Translations under genes and position numbers: made by a program
Notes under the pieces: model-generated
Seen by the model: only the letters and a program-made list of their open reading frames with translations
Database searches by the model: none
What the model was told of the DNA's origin: nothing
Shown: in pieces, positions 1-11,498 of the stretch
Layout of the letters: every line of letters starts with the position of its first letter
Position numbering within the stretch: position 1 is the stretch's first letter
Assembly (NCBI GenBank): GCA_038503065.1
Contig: JBCAMK010000015.1
Location: forward strand, 682,001-746,000
Length of the DNA: 64,000 nt
From: Paragyromitra xinjiangensis
Taxonomy: Eukaryota > Ascomycota > Pezizomycetes > Pezizales > Discinaceae
Reading direction: 5' to 3'

Positions 1-3000
1 GGAGTAGGAGTGATGTCGTTAGGGGCCACTGCATTAGGCTAGGGCCATATCCATACTTACTCCACGTGCTGGTAAGTAAAGTATGTAGTCATGGTAGTCA
101 TGTTAGTATTCCGTGTTTCTATAGCCACTATCTCAAACACCCTCTTGATAGCATCATAAATATAGCATAAGGTACTGCGACTCTTTCTTCATTCTTCGCT
201 GGGTGTTTAGGTCAGCATTGTGCCTGCTTCCAATGTACCAGTAGGGAGCGATCTATGAGATCTTCCCACCGGTGCTTGATGTGTTCGGCCATAGAACGGC
301 GAGAATGAGCCATCCCATCTGCTCTGGCATATCCAAACATCATATCGTTCGGTTAGCACTGTGGTAACCATAGAAATCTTAGATACTGAACCGTTTCTTT
401 TACCCCCCCAGGTGCTCCACCCTTGTGTAAGCGCCGAGACCCAATGCCCCCATGCTGTAGTGAAAAGCTTGTGCGCCCAGATGTTTCGGCTTTTCTAACA
501 CGCACAGCGGATATGGGATGTGGCGGGCGATGCTAGGCTTGGCGCCGGAGGACCGGTTGGGTACAGGACTATTGATAGGGTACACCGTAGCAGATACAAA
601 TCGAAAGTAGTAGTAATAAAATCGAATGACTAGAGGGAAAAATCGGAAAAATACAGAAAAAAATCAGGAAAGATCAGAGATACAAGAGGTGACCTAATTA
701 GACCCTTCGAACCTCTCCTGCTCTAGCTTCCCCCTCCTCTGCCCATCTAATAACAGCATCCTCTCCTTGTGCCACAATTTCTGGGATTTTTTTTGCTCGC
801 GCTCTATAGTTAGTAATCCTGGATGCTCTGGTCACCTTATCAGGATTAGCTTCCTGTATTTTGCTCTGGATGCGGCATGTTTCTCCTCTGAGGTTTCTAA
901 ATAAAGGGTTAGTGATAGCTGGTAGTAACAAGGGATAGAGGGGGTAAATTACTATATGAAAGAACTTTATCCTGGTAGGCTGCAAAGTGAGCCTTAAGGA
1001 GGATTTTTTAGGAGCTAAATTGGCCCCCAGAGTTTCTGCTGGAATTTGGGCTGCCTCTTTTTGAATTTCGAAGGGATGTCTCATCAAGGCCTTTCTAGCC
1101 AGCTGTTGAGTTTCAGCCAAAAAGTTTTAATGCAGCCTTCAGCAGTACAAGGGAGAGGGGGAGGCTAGAAAAAGTGTTTGTTCTTCTAGTTCCTCCAGGA
1201 GAGTGTGAGGGCAGACGGTGCAGGTACCACCGCTACGGGCAGGTCAGGATCAGGAAAGAGCATCCATATCTTTTAGTAGGCTTAAGTTTCACAAAAGGCT
1301 TAGAGATATGACGTACAATGTCATCATGTCTTGCGAGGACGCCTAGGGACGCCTACCAGATCTGGGCCTTGACGACTTGGTTGGCATTAGGTCTATGGTA
1401 TGGGAGGTACGACCCATACTTCCCCTCCACTCCGTAATTGCCAGAGCGCTCGGTCTTCTTGTAGTGCGGCTATCGATTCCAAGAATCCAGTTTCGATGAC
1501 GATAGAGGGGAATGTAACTCTCTTCTTGCTCATTGGTAGTCTGGTTCCTTGTGCGATCCTGCATACGGCCTAAACCCAATATATTACCGTAACCTACTTC
1601 TCCTTATTGTCGATCGTCTGTGGTAGCTGAGCGTCTCCTTTTTAATCTTAGTCGTTAGGTTGTTCTCGTTAGAGTTGAACTGGAGGCCGTTGAACTGTAG
1701 GTTGTTGATCATGGCGGCTGAAATAGTCTTTGATGAAAGACAAGAAGTTGTGTATAATATTGCCAACATTAGTAAACTAGGGTTCACGAAAGATTGCTGT
1801 ACTAGCTGCCCCTCTTCCACCGACGATTCCACTGATGATCGAATAGAGGACAGTAGTCATAGTTTTAAGAGAGGCAACATCCACCGGGACTTGACTAAGC
1901 TTCGTATTAGTTTCTGTAATGATCTAAAGTACAAGCGTGTAAGCTTTTCTGAATGTTAACTAGGTCAGTAGGTAATAGATACTTACACCTAGAAGTTAGC
2001 TTGACTGTCAAATCGAGTTTGCCCGTCTTGGTCTCGATCTTTGGTCAAGTCGTCCACACCAACGCTTGGTAAGCTCAGTTAGCAACCATCGATCACAGAC
2101 TCACAATATAGAAGCAAACCTCCCGAGTAGGCTGGTTGTTTTTTCCCTTCTCCACCGGGTGTAAATATAAAGGTACGGCGGAACACTGGGGCCGCAGCAG
2201 AATTTATCTTGGTTGGCATCATCCCGTGATAAAACGGTTGAAGCGTATCCACGTTTTTTATAGACGGCTGAGGCGGAAAGCCGTTGAGATGTGCTTAGCA
2301 ACCCTCCTCTAACGTGAATAGATAGGCTGTGAAGTCGTAACGAATGACTGATAGATGCTCGGCTCAGATCTATTTAAACGCCTCCTTATTTAACACAATA
2401 TCGTTGGTATGGGGCTGGAAATTCCTATAACGGATATAGAATAGAATCCTAGGCACAAAACCAAGCGTCAGCAGACTAGCTCGGTGAGTTTATTTAGCTT
2501 CGAATATTCTCACTCTTTTAACTTGAGATCTTTTTCCTCATCTGATAGGACATCGCAGCTTTTTGATCAACTTAACTAGATCAGCAGGTACCAGAGTGTC
2601 TAAAGCTTCCTCTACCTCAGGCTCGGAGCTCGATGAATGAATCAACATTATCGCTTCACCGCGAGCGAATCGTTTGCGGAGAGCCCACCGGTAAGCGACC
2701 AGAGAGAGTTTCCGACCAGAAGGTGGGGCACCCTTTGATGTAGTATCGTAACCTTTCCTAGTTGGAGATCAATGGTATTCGTCCTTCAATTACCTAGAAG
2801 GGCTGGTCATCTTGCCTTCATCGGCCAATGTAGTTTTTGCGTTCCCGGGGAAACATAAAAGTGCTAGAATATTCTGTAAAAAGGCTGCTGCTGTAATCGA
2901 GTACGTGACTTATGCTGGTGCCAAAATAAAGTTAAGTGTTTTTGCCTATAGCTAGCTTAAACAACCTAGGGAGAGTCGGGATTAAGGGACCGCTTCCTAT

Positions 3001-3927
3001 GTATATAGTCGTCTCATGTAGACTTGCGAAATAGAATCACGGCAATGGTGAATCTTTTTTTTTAGACCTTCGCCCATTAAGCCCGACAGCTGACAATGGG
3101 GGACAGGGAAAAAAAGTTAAAATAATCTAGGATCATTTCCTTAACTCAATCGATACCTACACACTTTAGGTTAGTTCTCCACGTACACATGTATAATTGA
3201 GGGCTGAGTATTCTACTTTCAGAGTGAAGAAAGGAAGAAGGAACAGTGGTGGGGCAGTCGTCGATTTCCGCCTTTTTTAACCTCTCGTCAACATCCGGGT
3301 AACCAAGTTGACTTGTTAGTAAACCATTACTTGTTTACATGTGCCTACCTGCTTCTAACTTAGAATTGATCTAGGATTTGTCATGCGCAAAACTTGCCAT
3401 GACTCCACTCACTGTTATCATGAGGAGGGAGGTGAAACTTGTACGGCATACATAGGTCATCTAAACCGACAGAAGAGACCCTGACTCGAACCAGCTCATC
3501 AATAGGGAAACTTCAGGGCTTCTCAAAGAGGTAGGGAAGGATATTAGTAGTAGCTTTTGTTAATATAAATTTAATCAATTTAAGACAAACAAACATAGAT
3601 CAAATCAGCATCCTTCCTGCACATATTACTGCTACGGTTCTTGTCATGCCACATGTATCTAACAACAAACTTATCACATGAAGAATTAGTAAGGCCGAGT
3701 GACATCCCATGAATTAGCACGTAAGCAGGGAACTATGTAGGTTGAGCAGCCGAAAAGTGTTTAACATGAACATGCTCTAGAGTGTAGAGTTCTATATATA
3801 GATATGAGAATAAACACGACAGGGGGACAATCCCTTGGGTCCATTTGGCCTATATCAATTCTAGAACTTCAACTTCAAGTACCGTTCATCCTCACCCGTC
3901 CCCGTCCCCGCACCCAACTCTCCATAT
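1..3927. other. Gene-poor interval
   Basis: No convincing gene is seen. Open frames are short and of unusual composition. The longest, on the minus strand at 698-1120 (140 codons), has a hydrophobic middle and a basic, Arg/Glu-rich end but matches no family I know. A pair of overlapping frames around 1584-1959 on opposite strands looks accidental. The interval may be old transposon residue, but no terminal repeats were found. The 3' end of the SmgGDS-like gene lies at its right edge. Confidence 0.6.
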
Positions 3928-6090
3928 CTACTCCCTCACCTCTAAAATTTCCTTCTTATCTTTCCCCTTCTTATCCACAAGCGCCACCAACAACTCCTCA
4001 ACCCTATCCTCCACCTCATCGCCAAACCTCTTCTTCACCTCTGCCACCAATATCACCCCATTATCTAGATCTTTTCCTTCTAACCCCCTTAACACCTTCT
4101 CCTCAGCCTCTCCGCACTCCCTCCACACTTCCTCCGCCGCACCTCTCGCCATAAGCGCAAGCGCAAACAAACCCTCAGAACGGACAACAGGCCACTTATC
4201 CTGCAGTACCATATCCCAGAGCGGCCGCGCGACAGGATGAGAGTAGAGGATAGCCTCAAGGTCGGGATAGGCAGATTTAGAGGACGGAGTAGGGGAGGAG
4301 TTGAGAGTACGGAGGACAGCGGCGACTGTGCGCGCGATTTCTGTCTTGGTTGGGAGTTCCTCTGCTGCATCGTAGATGCGTAAGAATTCAGAGAGAAGGG
4401 GTTTGGCGGTTAAAGATGAGGTTTGGAGTAAGAATTTTACGTTGTCGACTATTCCCCATGAGTGAGTGATAACCGATGATGCCACAGGGAAATAAACTTA
4501 CGGCAATTAACACAAACCAACCTTCCCAGGCCAACCGCAGAATACCAAACCTGTCCAACTCCGACTCCATTCATTTTTAGCATCTCTCCCACCACATCCA
4601 ACGCCCCATCAGTACCAAGAACTTCCTTATTCCCCTTCGCAATCGCTAAATTCTTCAGCACCCCAGTCGCAGCATGTAGTACTCCAACCGCCATCGCCCC
4701 TTTCCCTGCACCCTCCTTCTCCTTCTCCCATTCCACTGGCACCTCCTTCTTCCGCCGCCCTTCCTCAACCGCATCATTATACTTCTTAATCGTACGCCAG
4801 ATAATATCAAACAGCTCCACATGAACCCGATACTCACGAGCCAGCGCTCCACAGACCTCGTCACTACGTCCTACATTACCGAGGACTAAACAAGCCGTAA
4901 CAACCAGATCTACCTTCTTCTCGTCCTCCTCGTGGAGCCAAGACCGTACTCGGGCTATGAGAGGACTTGAGAGAGGGTATGTGGATAGGAATATATCCTG
5001 CGAGGAGACATCGCCGATGTTCTCTACGAGTGCGTTGCGTGCGTAAGTGGTGAGTTTTTCGTCTTGTTTTTCGGAATCGGAGGCGGGAGTTAGGGTGTAC
5101 GAGGATTCGAGGAGGTCGAGGATTTTGGGGACGAGATTGGAGGTTATGAGGGCTGTTTGGAAGAATTGGGTTGAAAGGAGGGCGGAGAGGGTGGTGAGGA
5201 GGGTGAGATGGTCGTCGAATGTGCAGTGTGGGGAGGAGGCGAGGGCGATAAGGGTACTAAGGCAGGATGGAGGACAGGAGGATTTGCCAGCATCTATAAT
5301 GTGTTAGTGAGCTGGGAGGTGCTGGATGGGAGATACATACCGTGAGAGAGTAGAATCTCGAGGATACGTCCAAGGTAGTCGAGCTCAAAGTCTCCGTCTT
5401 CTAGGAACTCTTTGGAACTAATGATCTCCAGAATTAAAGTACAAGCGCCATCAGAGATCGCTTTCAGCTGTGAGGGCTCTCTTGAGGAGTCAGCTTTATA
5501 CCCAAGTGTAGTACCATCACCGGGGACAAACCGTGGTCCAAGCAGATGTTGTAGAGAACCACCGTCGCGATTGTTACACAATCTGGGTTCTTGATAGACT
5601 GGATCACAGATTTGAGGGAATCCGGATGATCAATGACACGCTGCCGATTTGCATCTGCAAGTGAATTAGAATACGTAGAACGGGTGGTAGATGGAGACAA
5701 ACCATTATCCGCACACGAATTCCCAATAAGCCGAAGACACTGACAACCGAGCTGCTGGTCTTCGAAAGAGCCTGAGAGAATGTCTTGGAAGTATCCAACA
5801 ATTCCCGACTCCCCAAGTGGTGCACGCCAGTCCTCTATAATCCCCGTTAGCTACCATGAATACACAGCTTGAACACCCCATAACCACCAGTTGAAGAAAC
5901 CACAAAAAGAATGCATACCCTCACGACTAGCATCTGCACATATCTTCGCAGCCTCCACCAAACTACCCTCAGCCCCACCTTCCCTCAGCTCCTTCAAGGT
6001 CTCCAGCACCGACGCCAACACCTCCGGAGTCCTGCTCTCTGCAGTCTTAAAAACCGCCTCAACTGAATCCACAGAATTAGATAGTGCCAT
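3928..6090 (-). CDS. SmgGDS/Rap1GDS1-like armadillo-repeat protein
   Basis: This is a probable guanine-nucleotide dissociation stimulator or chaperone-like partner of prenylated small GTPases, acting in the cytosol. My model has six exons: 5919-6090, 5703-5834, 5532-5654, 5341-5478, 4502-5293 and 3928-4448. They close to 625 residues, close to the usual SmgGDS length of about 600. ARM-type helical repeats show signature stretches CLRLIGNSCADN (exon 2), VLYNICLDH (exon 3), LVLGNVGRSDEV (exon 5) and VDLVVTACL just before it. These Asn-containing repeats, each followed by a helix, are characteristic of SmgGDS. All introns are GT-AG; the last uses a strong GTAAGT donor at 4501. The assignment rests on remembered family features. 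Another ARM-repeat protein is possible but less likely. Confidence 0.8.
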
Positions 6091-6380
6091 TATTCGATAT
6101 CAGTGCCTTACTGCCAGGAATAGAAAACAAAATACCACGCTGATGGCGGGGTAGAGAGAGATTCTTAAACGAGGTTGATAGTACGCACGGACCCCTATTC
6201 AAGCTTACATGTAGCAGACAGTTGGCTGCTGCAAGGGCCACCTCTCGAGAACAGCCGCATCGGAAATCCTCAACTTGTTCACTCCCTCACCACAACTCTC
6301 CTTTACAACCCTCCAGACCGCAACAGAGAATCTCCACGCTCCTTTTTTCGCATTTCTCTTCTCATCTACACGTTACCGCC

Positions 6381-6804
6381 ATGACTCGCGCCATCGAGAC
6401 TATTTCCGCCGGACTGCTGTTGAGCTCTGTACGTTTCGCCCCTATCCGAGGACTACACTAGCTAACTAGTAAAAACAGCTCTACCTCGCAGCGTTCCTCG
6501 GCCTGATCCCATTCCCTGCTAAAATCCAAGACGAGATCATCCCCGTTGTATGTAACCCTCTCTACATCTCTAGTCTCTACTAACGCTGTTGTAGCTCCCG
6601 CTCTGGGCGCTTGTTTCGTTCGGCGCATATCTGCTCTTTTCGCTGGGATGGGGCATTTTCACGTTTAAGGATAGAGAGGACGCGTATGATGAGCTTGTCA
6701 AGGTATGTTGATCGTTTGATACAGACTTGGGTGGGGCTGATAGTATGTAGGAGATTGATCAAGCGAAGAAGGAGCTGCGCTTGAAGGGCGTTGATGTCGA
6801 TTAA
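6381..6804 (+). CDS. DPM3: Dolichol-phosphate mannosyltransferase subunit 3
   Basis: This small ER-membrane subunit stabilises the dolichol-phosphate-mannose synthase complex (DPM1/DPM2), which supplies mannose for N-glycans, O-mannosylation and GPI anchors. Four exons (6381-6428, 6479-6547, 6595-6702, 6751-6804) give 92 residues, the normal fungal size. Two hydrophobic segments occupy roughly residues 8-30 and 38-58, including LPLWALVSFGAYLLF and the following Gly-Trp-Gly. A charged helical tail then ends in LKGVDVD, as in other fungal DPM3 proteins. All three introns are short GT-AG introns and the phases agree. The gene is too finely split to appear as one open frame. It is divergent from the SmgGDS-like gene, with about 290 bp between the starts. 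Confidence 0.93.
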
Positions 6805-7126
6805 ACTACGGATAGTATATGGAGGAGGGCGTCCCGGGTGTGTTTACTGTTGAATAAGGGGTTCTTAATAGCATATGAAAGATGCGATGCATTGCAGGCC
6901 ATGCGACGGGGGTGGTGGTTCTATATCCTAGGACGTGTTCATGTGGGAAAACTCAAAAAGTGACTATTGAGCGAAAATGCAAATAATTCATTGCGCAGCT
7001 ACAGATTATCAGAGTGAAGAAAAAACAGCGCTCGATATATATTCGAACCCATAGAAAATCCTACTAGCGCTCGACCACGTGTTCATTATCTTGTCTATAA
7101 ACTGTCGCACCACATATCCCGCAAAT
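6805..7126. other. Intergenic, convergent DPM3/PHS1
   Basis: This 322-bp stretch separates two convergent genes and presumably holds both 3' UTRs. I see no further gene, repeat or RNA in it. Confidence 0.6.
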
Positions 7127-7917
7127 CTAATTCTGTCTCTTCTTACCCCTAATATTCTTCCTCCTCTGCGAAATCATGTGCGTGTACTGCATATAAAGAC
7201 CTACACACTGTCAGCCAACCCCACCCAGTAGTAACGAGGAGGTGTCCATACCAGGAGGATACGTAGATAGGATGGCTACCAGCACCCAATAGTATCCCAT
7301 GTTGAACTTCTTCGCTTCACCAAGCGCCTGGAAGATACACCACGCCTCACTTCCAGCACCAAGCGGGTACAGGACAAAAAACGTATTATACCGCAGCCAA
7401 GTGAGGAACGCAGGAGTACGGCCGGTGATATAAGCCACGTAGTAGCTGTAACGACAGACTTCGGTCACAGACCACGCAATGAGCATGCTACTGTAGGCGA
7501 CACTTTCCTTAGGGGCTTCAAAAAAGTGCGCGACGCCCCAAACGAGGAGGATACGAGAGGAGACCTGTACGACCGTTGTGAAGAGGGAGCTACGGAGGAG
7601 GCCTGTATTTGTTAGGGTTTGTTTTACTTGGGGGTAGTCGAGAGAGGTACCGAGTACGATGTGCACAATTTCTAATAGCGCAAGAGTTTGTGTCCATTTA
7701 GTGTACTCGCCGACTCCGGCGTAGACATTTTCATGGCCGACGAGAGGGAGAAGGAGGATTGTACGGCCGAGGACACCGGCCCAGAGGATGCAGGAGAGCG
7801 TGTTATAGGCGATTAGACTATGAGTAGGTTGTTAGAATATCCACAAATACAGATAGGGATAAGTAGAAGAACATACTATTGATCTTTAAAGGATCTCCTT
7901 TCCGATGAGCGCTCCAT
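7127..7917 (-). CDS. PHS1: Very-long-chain (3R)-3-hydroxyacyl-CoA dehydratase
   Basis: This is the third enzyme of the ER fatty-acid elongation cycle; it dehydrates 3-hydroxyacyl-CoA to trans-2-enoyl-CoA for very-long-chain fatty acids and sphingolipids. Three exons (7877-7917, 7252-7817, 7127-7200) give 226 residues, typical of the PTPLA/HACD family. The segment SVTEVCRYSYYV carries the Glu and Tyr positions conserved around the active site. LGRTILLLPLVGHENVY and the YPPG loop before the last membrane helix are family hallmarks. The C-terminus is rich in Lys/Arg (RRKNIRGKKRQN), consistent with ER retention. The first exon codes for only 13 complete residues, and the start was chosen because splicing it to exon 2 restores the conserved YNTLSC region. 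Confidence 0.93.
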
Positions 7918-8363
7918 TGTAGTTTGTGAATCTAAAAAGAGTGAAAAAAACTGTTTAATTATAAAGAGCGAATTTCTGGAGTGGTGAAGGGGGGAGATTT
8001 ATTGAGAAAGCAAAACTGTTGGGTTCAACCCGACGACGGTGAGCCGCGCGACGTTGCAGTTGACACGTGCGGATTACCTAGGAAGCTGCTCCGGAGAAAT
8101 GGTTATTCCGACGAGATACGAAGATAAAACAACACACAGCGGGGTCTCTGTGCTTGCTAGATCGGATCAATTAAGTCTGAGGATCACTTCTACAGAATAC
8201 GGTGATGTTTCTAGCCAGTTGAATATTAAGAGAATATACCGTATACACGGCCCAGTAATATGGTTGAGGCTCAAATAAACAATTCTTGGCAGGGCGCTAT
8301 CTACCTCTTAGATTATCAACCCTCTACACATCCCCGCCACCACCCCACTAACATCACGCCCCA
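7918..8363. other. Divergent promoter region PHS1/COQ10
   Basis: This 446-bp region lies between divergent genes. An open frame at 8039-8278 on the plus strand has no recognisable content and overlaps the likely COQ10 leader, so it is not called. No repeats were noticed. Confidence 0.5.
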
Positions 8364-8960
8364 ATGCCACCTCGAATACTCCCCCGTCTCCCCTCACAGC
8401 TCCTCCCCCGCCACTCCCCCCGACAAGCCCGCCGTCACTTCCTCAACCTCGCCGGCGGCATCGGCCCTCAAAAGTTCTCAGAAACCCGTGCATTCCCGTA
8501 CGCTCCTGGTCCTCTATACACCCTCGTCTCCGACATCAACTCCTACCATAAGTTCCTCCCATACTGTGTCGGTTCCACCGTCACGAAATACTCTGCCGAC
8601 TCTCTCCCCATAGAAGCAGACCTACGGGTTGGCTGGGGCACATACGATGAGACGTTCAGTAGTAAGGTACAGTGCGAGCCAGAGAACCTAGTAGTTCGAG
8701 CCGACGCCTCACAGAATGAGCTGTTCCAAACCCTAAAGACGCGCTGGGAGATCCGGCCGAAGGAGAATGCACCGGGGAGCGATGTGGCATTACATATTGA
8801 GTTCCAGTTCCGGAATCCGGTGTATGCAGCGTTAAGCGGAGCTGTTGCGCCGAAGATCGCGGGTGTTATGGTGGCGGCGTTTGAGAGGAGGGCGAAGGAG
8901 GTTTTGGGGGGTGAGAAAGAGTTGGAGGAGCAGACGGCTGTGGGCGGTGAAGGGAATTGA
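8364..8960 (+). CDS. COQ10: Coenzyme Q-binding protein COQ10, mitochondrial
   Basis: This is a START/polyketide-cyclase-fold lipid-binding protein of the mitochondrial inner membrane or matrix. It binds ubiquinone and is needed for efficient respiration and CoQ delivery. The gene is a single exon of 198 residues, a normal length. The first 35 or so residues are rich in Arg, Pro, Ser and Leu without acids, as expected for a mitochondrial targeting sequence. The conserved core begins at about residue 47 (YAPGPLYTLVSDINSYHKFLPYC), which is typical of COQ10. It continues through RVGWGTYDETFSSKV and ends with FQFRNPVYAAL and a C-terminal amphipathic helix (VMVAAFERRAKEV). Coding DNA in the first 100 codons is C-rich. 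Confidence 0.93.
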   Translation: MPPRILPRLPSQLLPRHSPRQARRHFLNLAGGIGPQKFSETRAFPYAPGPLYTLVSDINSYHKFLPYCVGSTVTKYSADSLPIEADLRVGWGTYDETFSSKVQCEPENLVVRADASQNELFQTLKTRWEIRPKENAPGSDVALHIEFQFRNPVYAALSGAVAPKIAGVMVAAFERRAKEVLGGEKELEEQTAVGGEGN

Positions 8961-9682
8961 GGTTGTAATGAGTTGGTTTAGCGTGGGAGCTGTTTGAGGG
9001 TTTATAGATCTTTATATCTCTCGGGTGAATAGAATTGGTGTGGGTTGGAGTTACGCCATTTCTTGGAGTTCTGTACTCTAGTTACTGCGCTTTGGCATTA
9101 TTGGACGTTTGCTAGAGGGCGAATTGGTTGGTTTATGTCTGAATCTTGTGTCATTCTTGGTAGATACCTCGTGGTCTTGCTGACGTGTAAGTCTATTGAA
9201 GTATGAGTAGTTGAACTTGAGAATTGCCCTGCACTAATCATGGCTACTTGCTCGTAAGAAATTGCCTCCTGGTTCATGGCCGAGTTACTGCTATATAATC
9301 AATACCCTGCGTCCGAATATTACACTACAAACCAAGTGATAAGAAGCAACCTAATCAGACAATAGAGGCGACTTAACCCACACGAATCTCATCGCCAAAA
9401 GAAAGGAATCAAATAGTGTATTGTTTGCATCATTAATTCTCACTCGATGATCTCAAACCCCAGAACGATGTTGACCTTGCAACAGATTCGGCTTTTTAAA
9501 CATCTAGAACTGCACGCCACCGCAACGGTCTACTATTGTGGAAAAACACTGTGGTCATCGTTGAAATAAATTGACTCATTACATATAATTCTCATGAAGT
9601 CCAGATTGAGAATATGACCACATCAATCAAATCCTAAACTATTGTAATGAGAGTCACGGAGAGTATTTGCAGGTTTCAGCCC
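8961..9682. other. Intergenic
   Basis: About 720 bp follow COQ10 and run up to a TATA box at 9683. No gene, tRNA or repeat is seen. Composition becomes AT-rich towards the right, as expected of a promoter. Confidence 0.5.
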
Positions 9683-9690
9683 TATATAAA
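9683..9690 (+). promoter_or_regulatory. TATA box of the cysteine-tailed orphan gene
   Basis: TATATAAA lies in an AT-rich context. It is only 27 bp before the first in-frame ATG (9717) but 144 bp before the next one (9834). With a usual TATA-to-start-site spacing of 30 bp or more, the first ATG would fall at or before the transcript start, so this box favours 9834 as the translation start. Confidence 0.5.
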
Positions 9691-9833
9691 ATCTTAAATC
9701 CAAACCAAGCCAGCGTATGTTAAAGCATCGTGTCCTGTTGTTTCAAACAATATGTCACGAGGACCCTTCTCGTCCGAACCTAAAACCACAACTCCCCATA
9801 CCTTGCACCACGAGAGCCCACTTGCTCTTCGAG

Positions 9834-10635
9834 ATGTACCCTAATCTACGTAAGTTCCACCATAAATCGTATATCTTGGCTAACTCGTGCTCAAGATATG
9901 AGAGCTAATACTACATACCCAGCTCATCCACCTCAGTTGCTCGAGTGTGGAGACATCACATATCAACGTGGAACTCACGGAAGTGATAGCGAAGAACACT
10001 ACAGCGAAATCAGCCGTTGCTACTACAGGAACATCCGTCCCGCTGCTCGGTCCCCAGAAGCCTCCAGTACAGGATCCGCTGTCTCCACCACAGAAGCTCC
10101 TATTTTGCAGACCGAAAGCCCTCCATCAGATACTACGAGCAACATAGAATACACTCAAAAAAAGGCTACTCCCACTAAGTGTAAAAGCCTCTCAGATAGC
10201 TCCACCACCCCTAACAACCCAAATACGCCGCTTACAGAGCCCAAAACCGAGTCCCCCGAACTAAAGCCAATACCTATATCTTTACTATCGCCGGAGCAGA
10301 TCAGACGTGAGGATGCTCGTGAACGTCTAATTGCTCTCCTAGACGCTAGACAAGCTGAACGTCTAAGGGCTTGCGATAACCTAATAGCACTCGTGGCAGC
10401 CGAAGGGAGGAAGTCTAGAGAAATTGTTCAAGGGGCCAGAGTATCAGAGGTTGTTTTTAGAGAAAGTAAGTGTGAAGCCGGTTGGTGTGAGTTTAGGGTA
10501 GAGGGACGGTGTCGGGATTGTAATAAGGGTTGTCGGGGTTTGCCGGTTATTCCGGATAGCTTAAGTGTTCCTGTGGAGGGATTGATCGGTGGCTTGATGG
10601 CTAAAGGTAGTCTGGTTCGGCGAGGGGAGGAGTAA
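9834..10635 (+). CDS. Unrecognised Ser/Thr/Pro-rich protein with cysteine-rich tail
   Basis: I do not recognise this family. A 16-nt first coding exon (9834-9849) ends in a strong GTAAGT donor. An intron at 9850-9922 has a CTAAC branch-like site and a CCCAG acceptor. Exon 2 (9923-10635) gives 242 residues in total. An in-frame ATG at 9717 would add 39 residues. The N-terminal half is low-complexity Ser/Thr/Pro/Glu. The middle (LSPEQIRREDARERLIALLDARQAERL in effect, around residues 110-140) is a charged amphipathic helix. The C-terminal part has Cys spaced C-x4-C-x7-C-x2-C-x3-C, which could bind a metal, followed by a Val/Pro/Leu-Gly tail. It may be a lineage-specific nuclear or regulatory protein, but no function can be assigned. 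Confidence 0.6.
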
Positions 10636-11498
10636 ATAAAAGTTGTCATTGTCTACTTCGAGCTGTTGTAGCATTGGATGGGCAAACTGCAGAGAGGTAG
10701 CAGCTTTTCTGATTAATAGTTTACTTGTTTAAGTTATAGAAGACGCGTTATGGTCTGATAAATAGATAAGGAAAAGAGCGGATTCTAGGCGTTACCCTGT
10801 TGAACTACGTTCGTAGTAGCACCCCAATTAAGAAAATTGCATGTATGTAATGTAATTGATTCTAGGTAATACATGTATATCGCGGGAACGAAGAAGAGAA
10901 GCTAAAATATGGCGAGCTTTGCATAAACTAATATACCCTTGCTGTCAAATCTACCCTCTTACTCCCTGTACTAATAAAGCTCATGTGGTAACACATGGGA
11001 AGCCTCTGGCAAGTATTTTAAAATCTCTAGCATTAGTTAATCTCCGCCTGTTATCCGCCTTACTACTTAGCAAAAAAAATGCGTTCAGTACCTAAGATTC
11101 CCACATGGTCACCCACTGCAGTACTAACCAGGAGTGTGTCGGGATCGGTCCCGCCTTAAATCAGTCACAGAAAACCTGTTCTCGGATTCCTGTTTTCTGG
11201 AGGCAGTCCTCACCTAGACGCTGTCTTCTGTAGGCACGCGCTAGAGTTCCAACAGGCTACATGCCCACCTCCCACTTCCTAGCTAGCCACCGGGCCCACC
11301 AGCAACAGCTTGGCCAAAATATCTAAAAAGCAAGATACCACACAGGTCTTCCCCTTTATCTACTATTGCTCGGTCGCAATAGTCTTAACTACTAATCGTT
11401 CCTTAAAAACAACTACTAAAAGTTGTCTTTCTCCTCTTCCTCTTCGTGATAATTGTAAATATCTGTTCACAGGTTAGTAATAGGCCTATATCCGCTAA
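10636..11498. other. Intergenic
   Basis: About 860 bp lie between an orphan gene and the 3' end of the nuclease-like gene. A 79-codon frame at 10856-11095 is unremarkable. TACATGTA occurs at 10870. No structured RNA or repeat was recognised. Confidence 0.5.

Noticed and set aside
3470..3500. Minus-strand GGTTCGAGTCA resembling a tRNA B box
   Set aside because: Upstream sequence lacks an A box, and the 3' side does not pair with any nearby 5' stem.
8017..8040. GGTTCAACCC resembling a tRNA B box
   Set aside because: No A box at the proper distance and no acceptor-stem pairing could be drawn.
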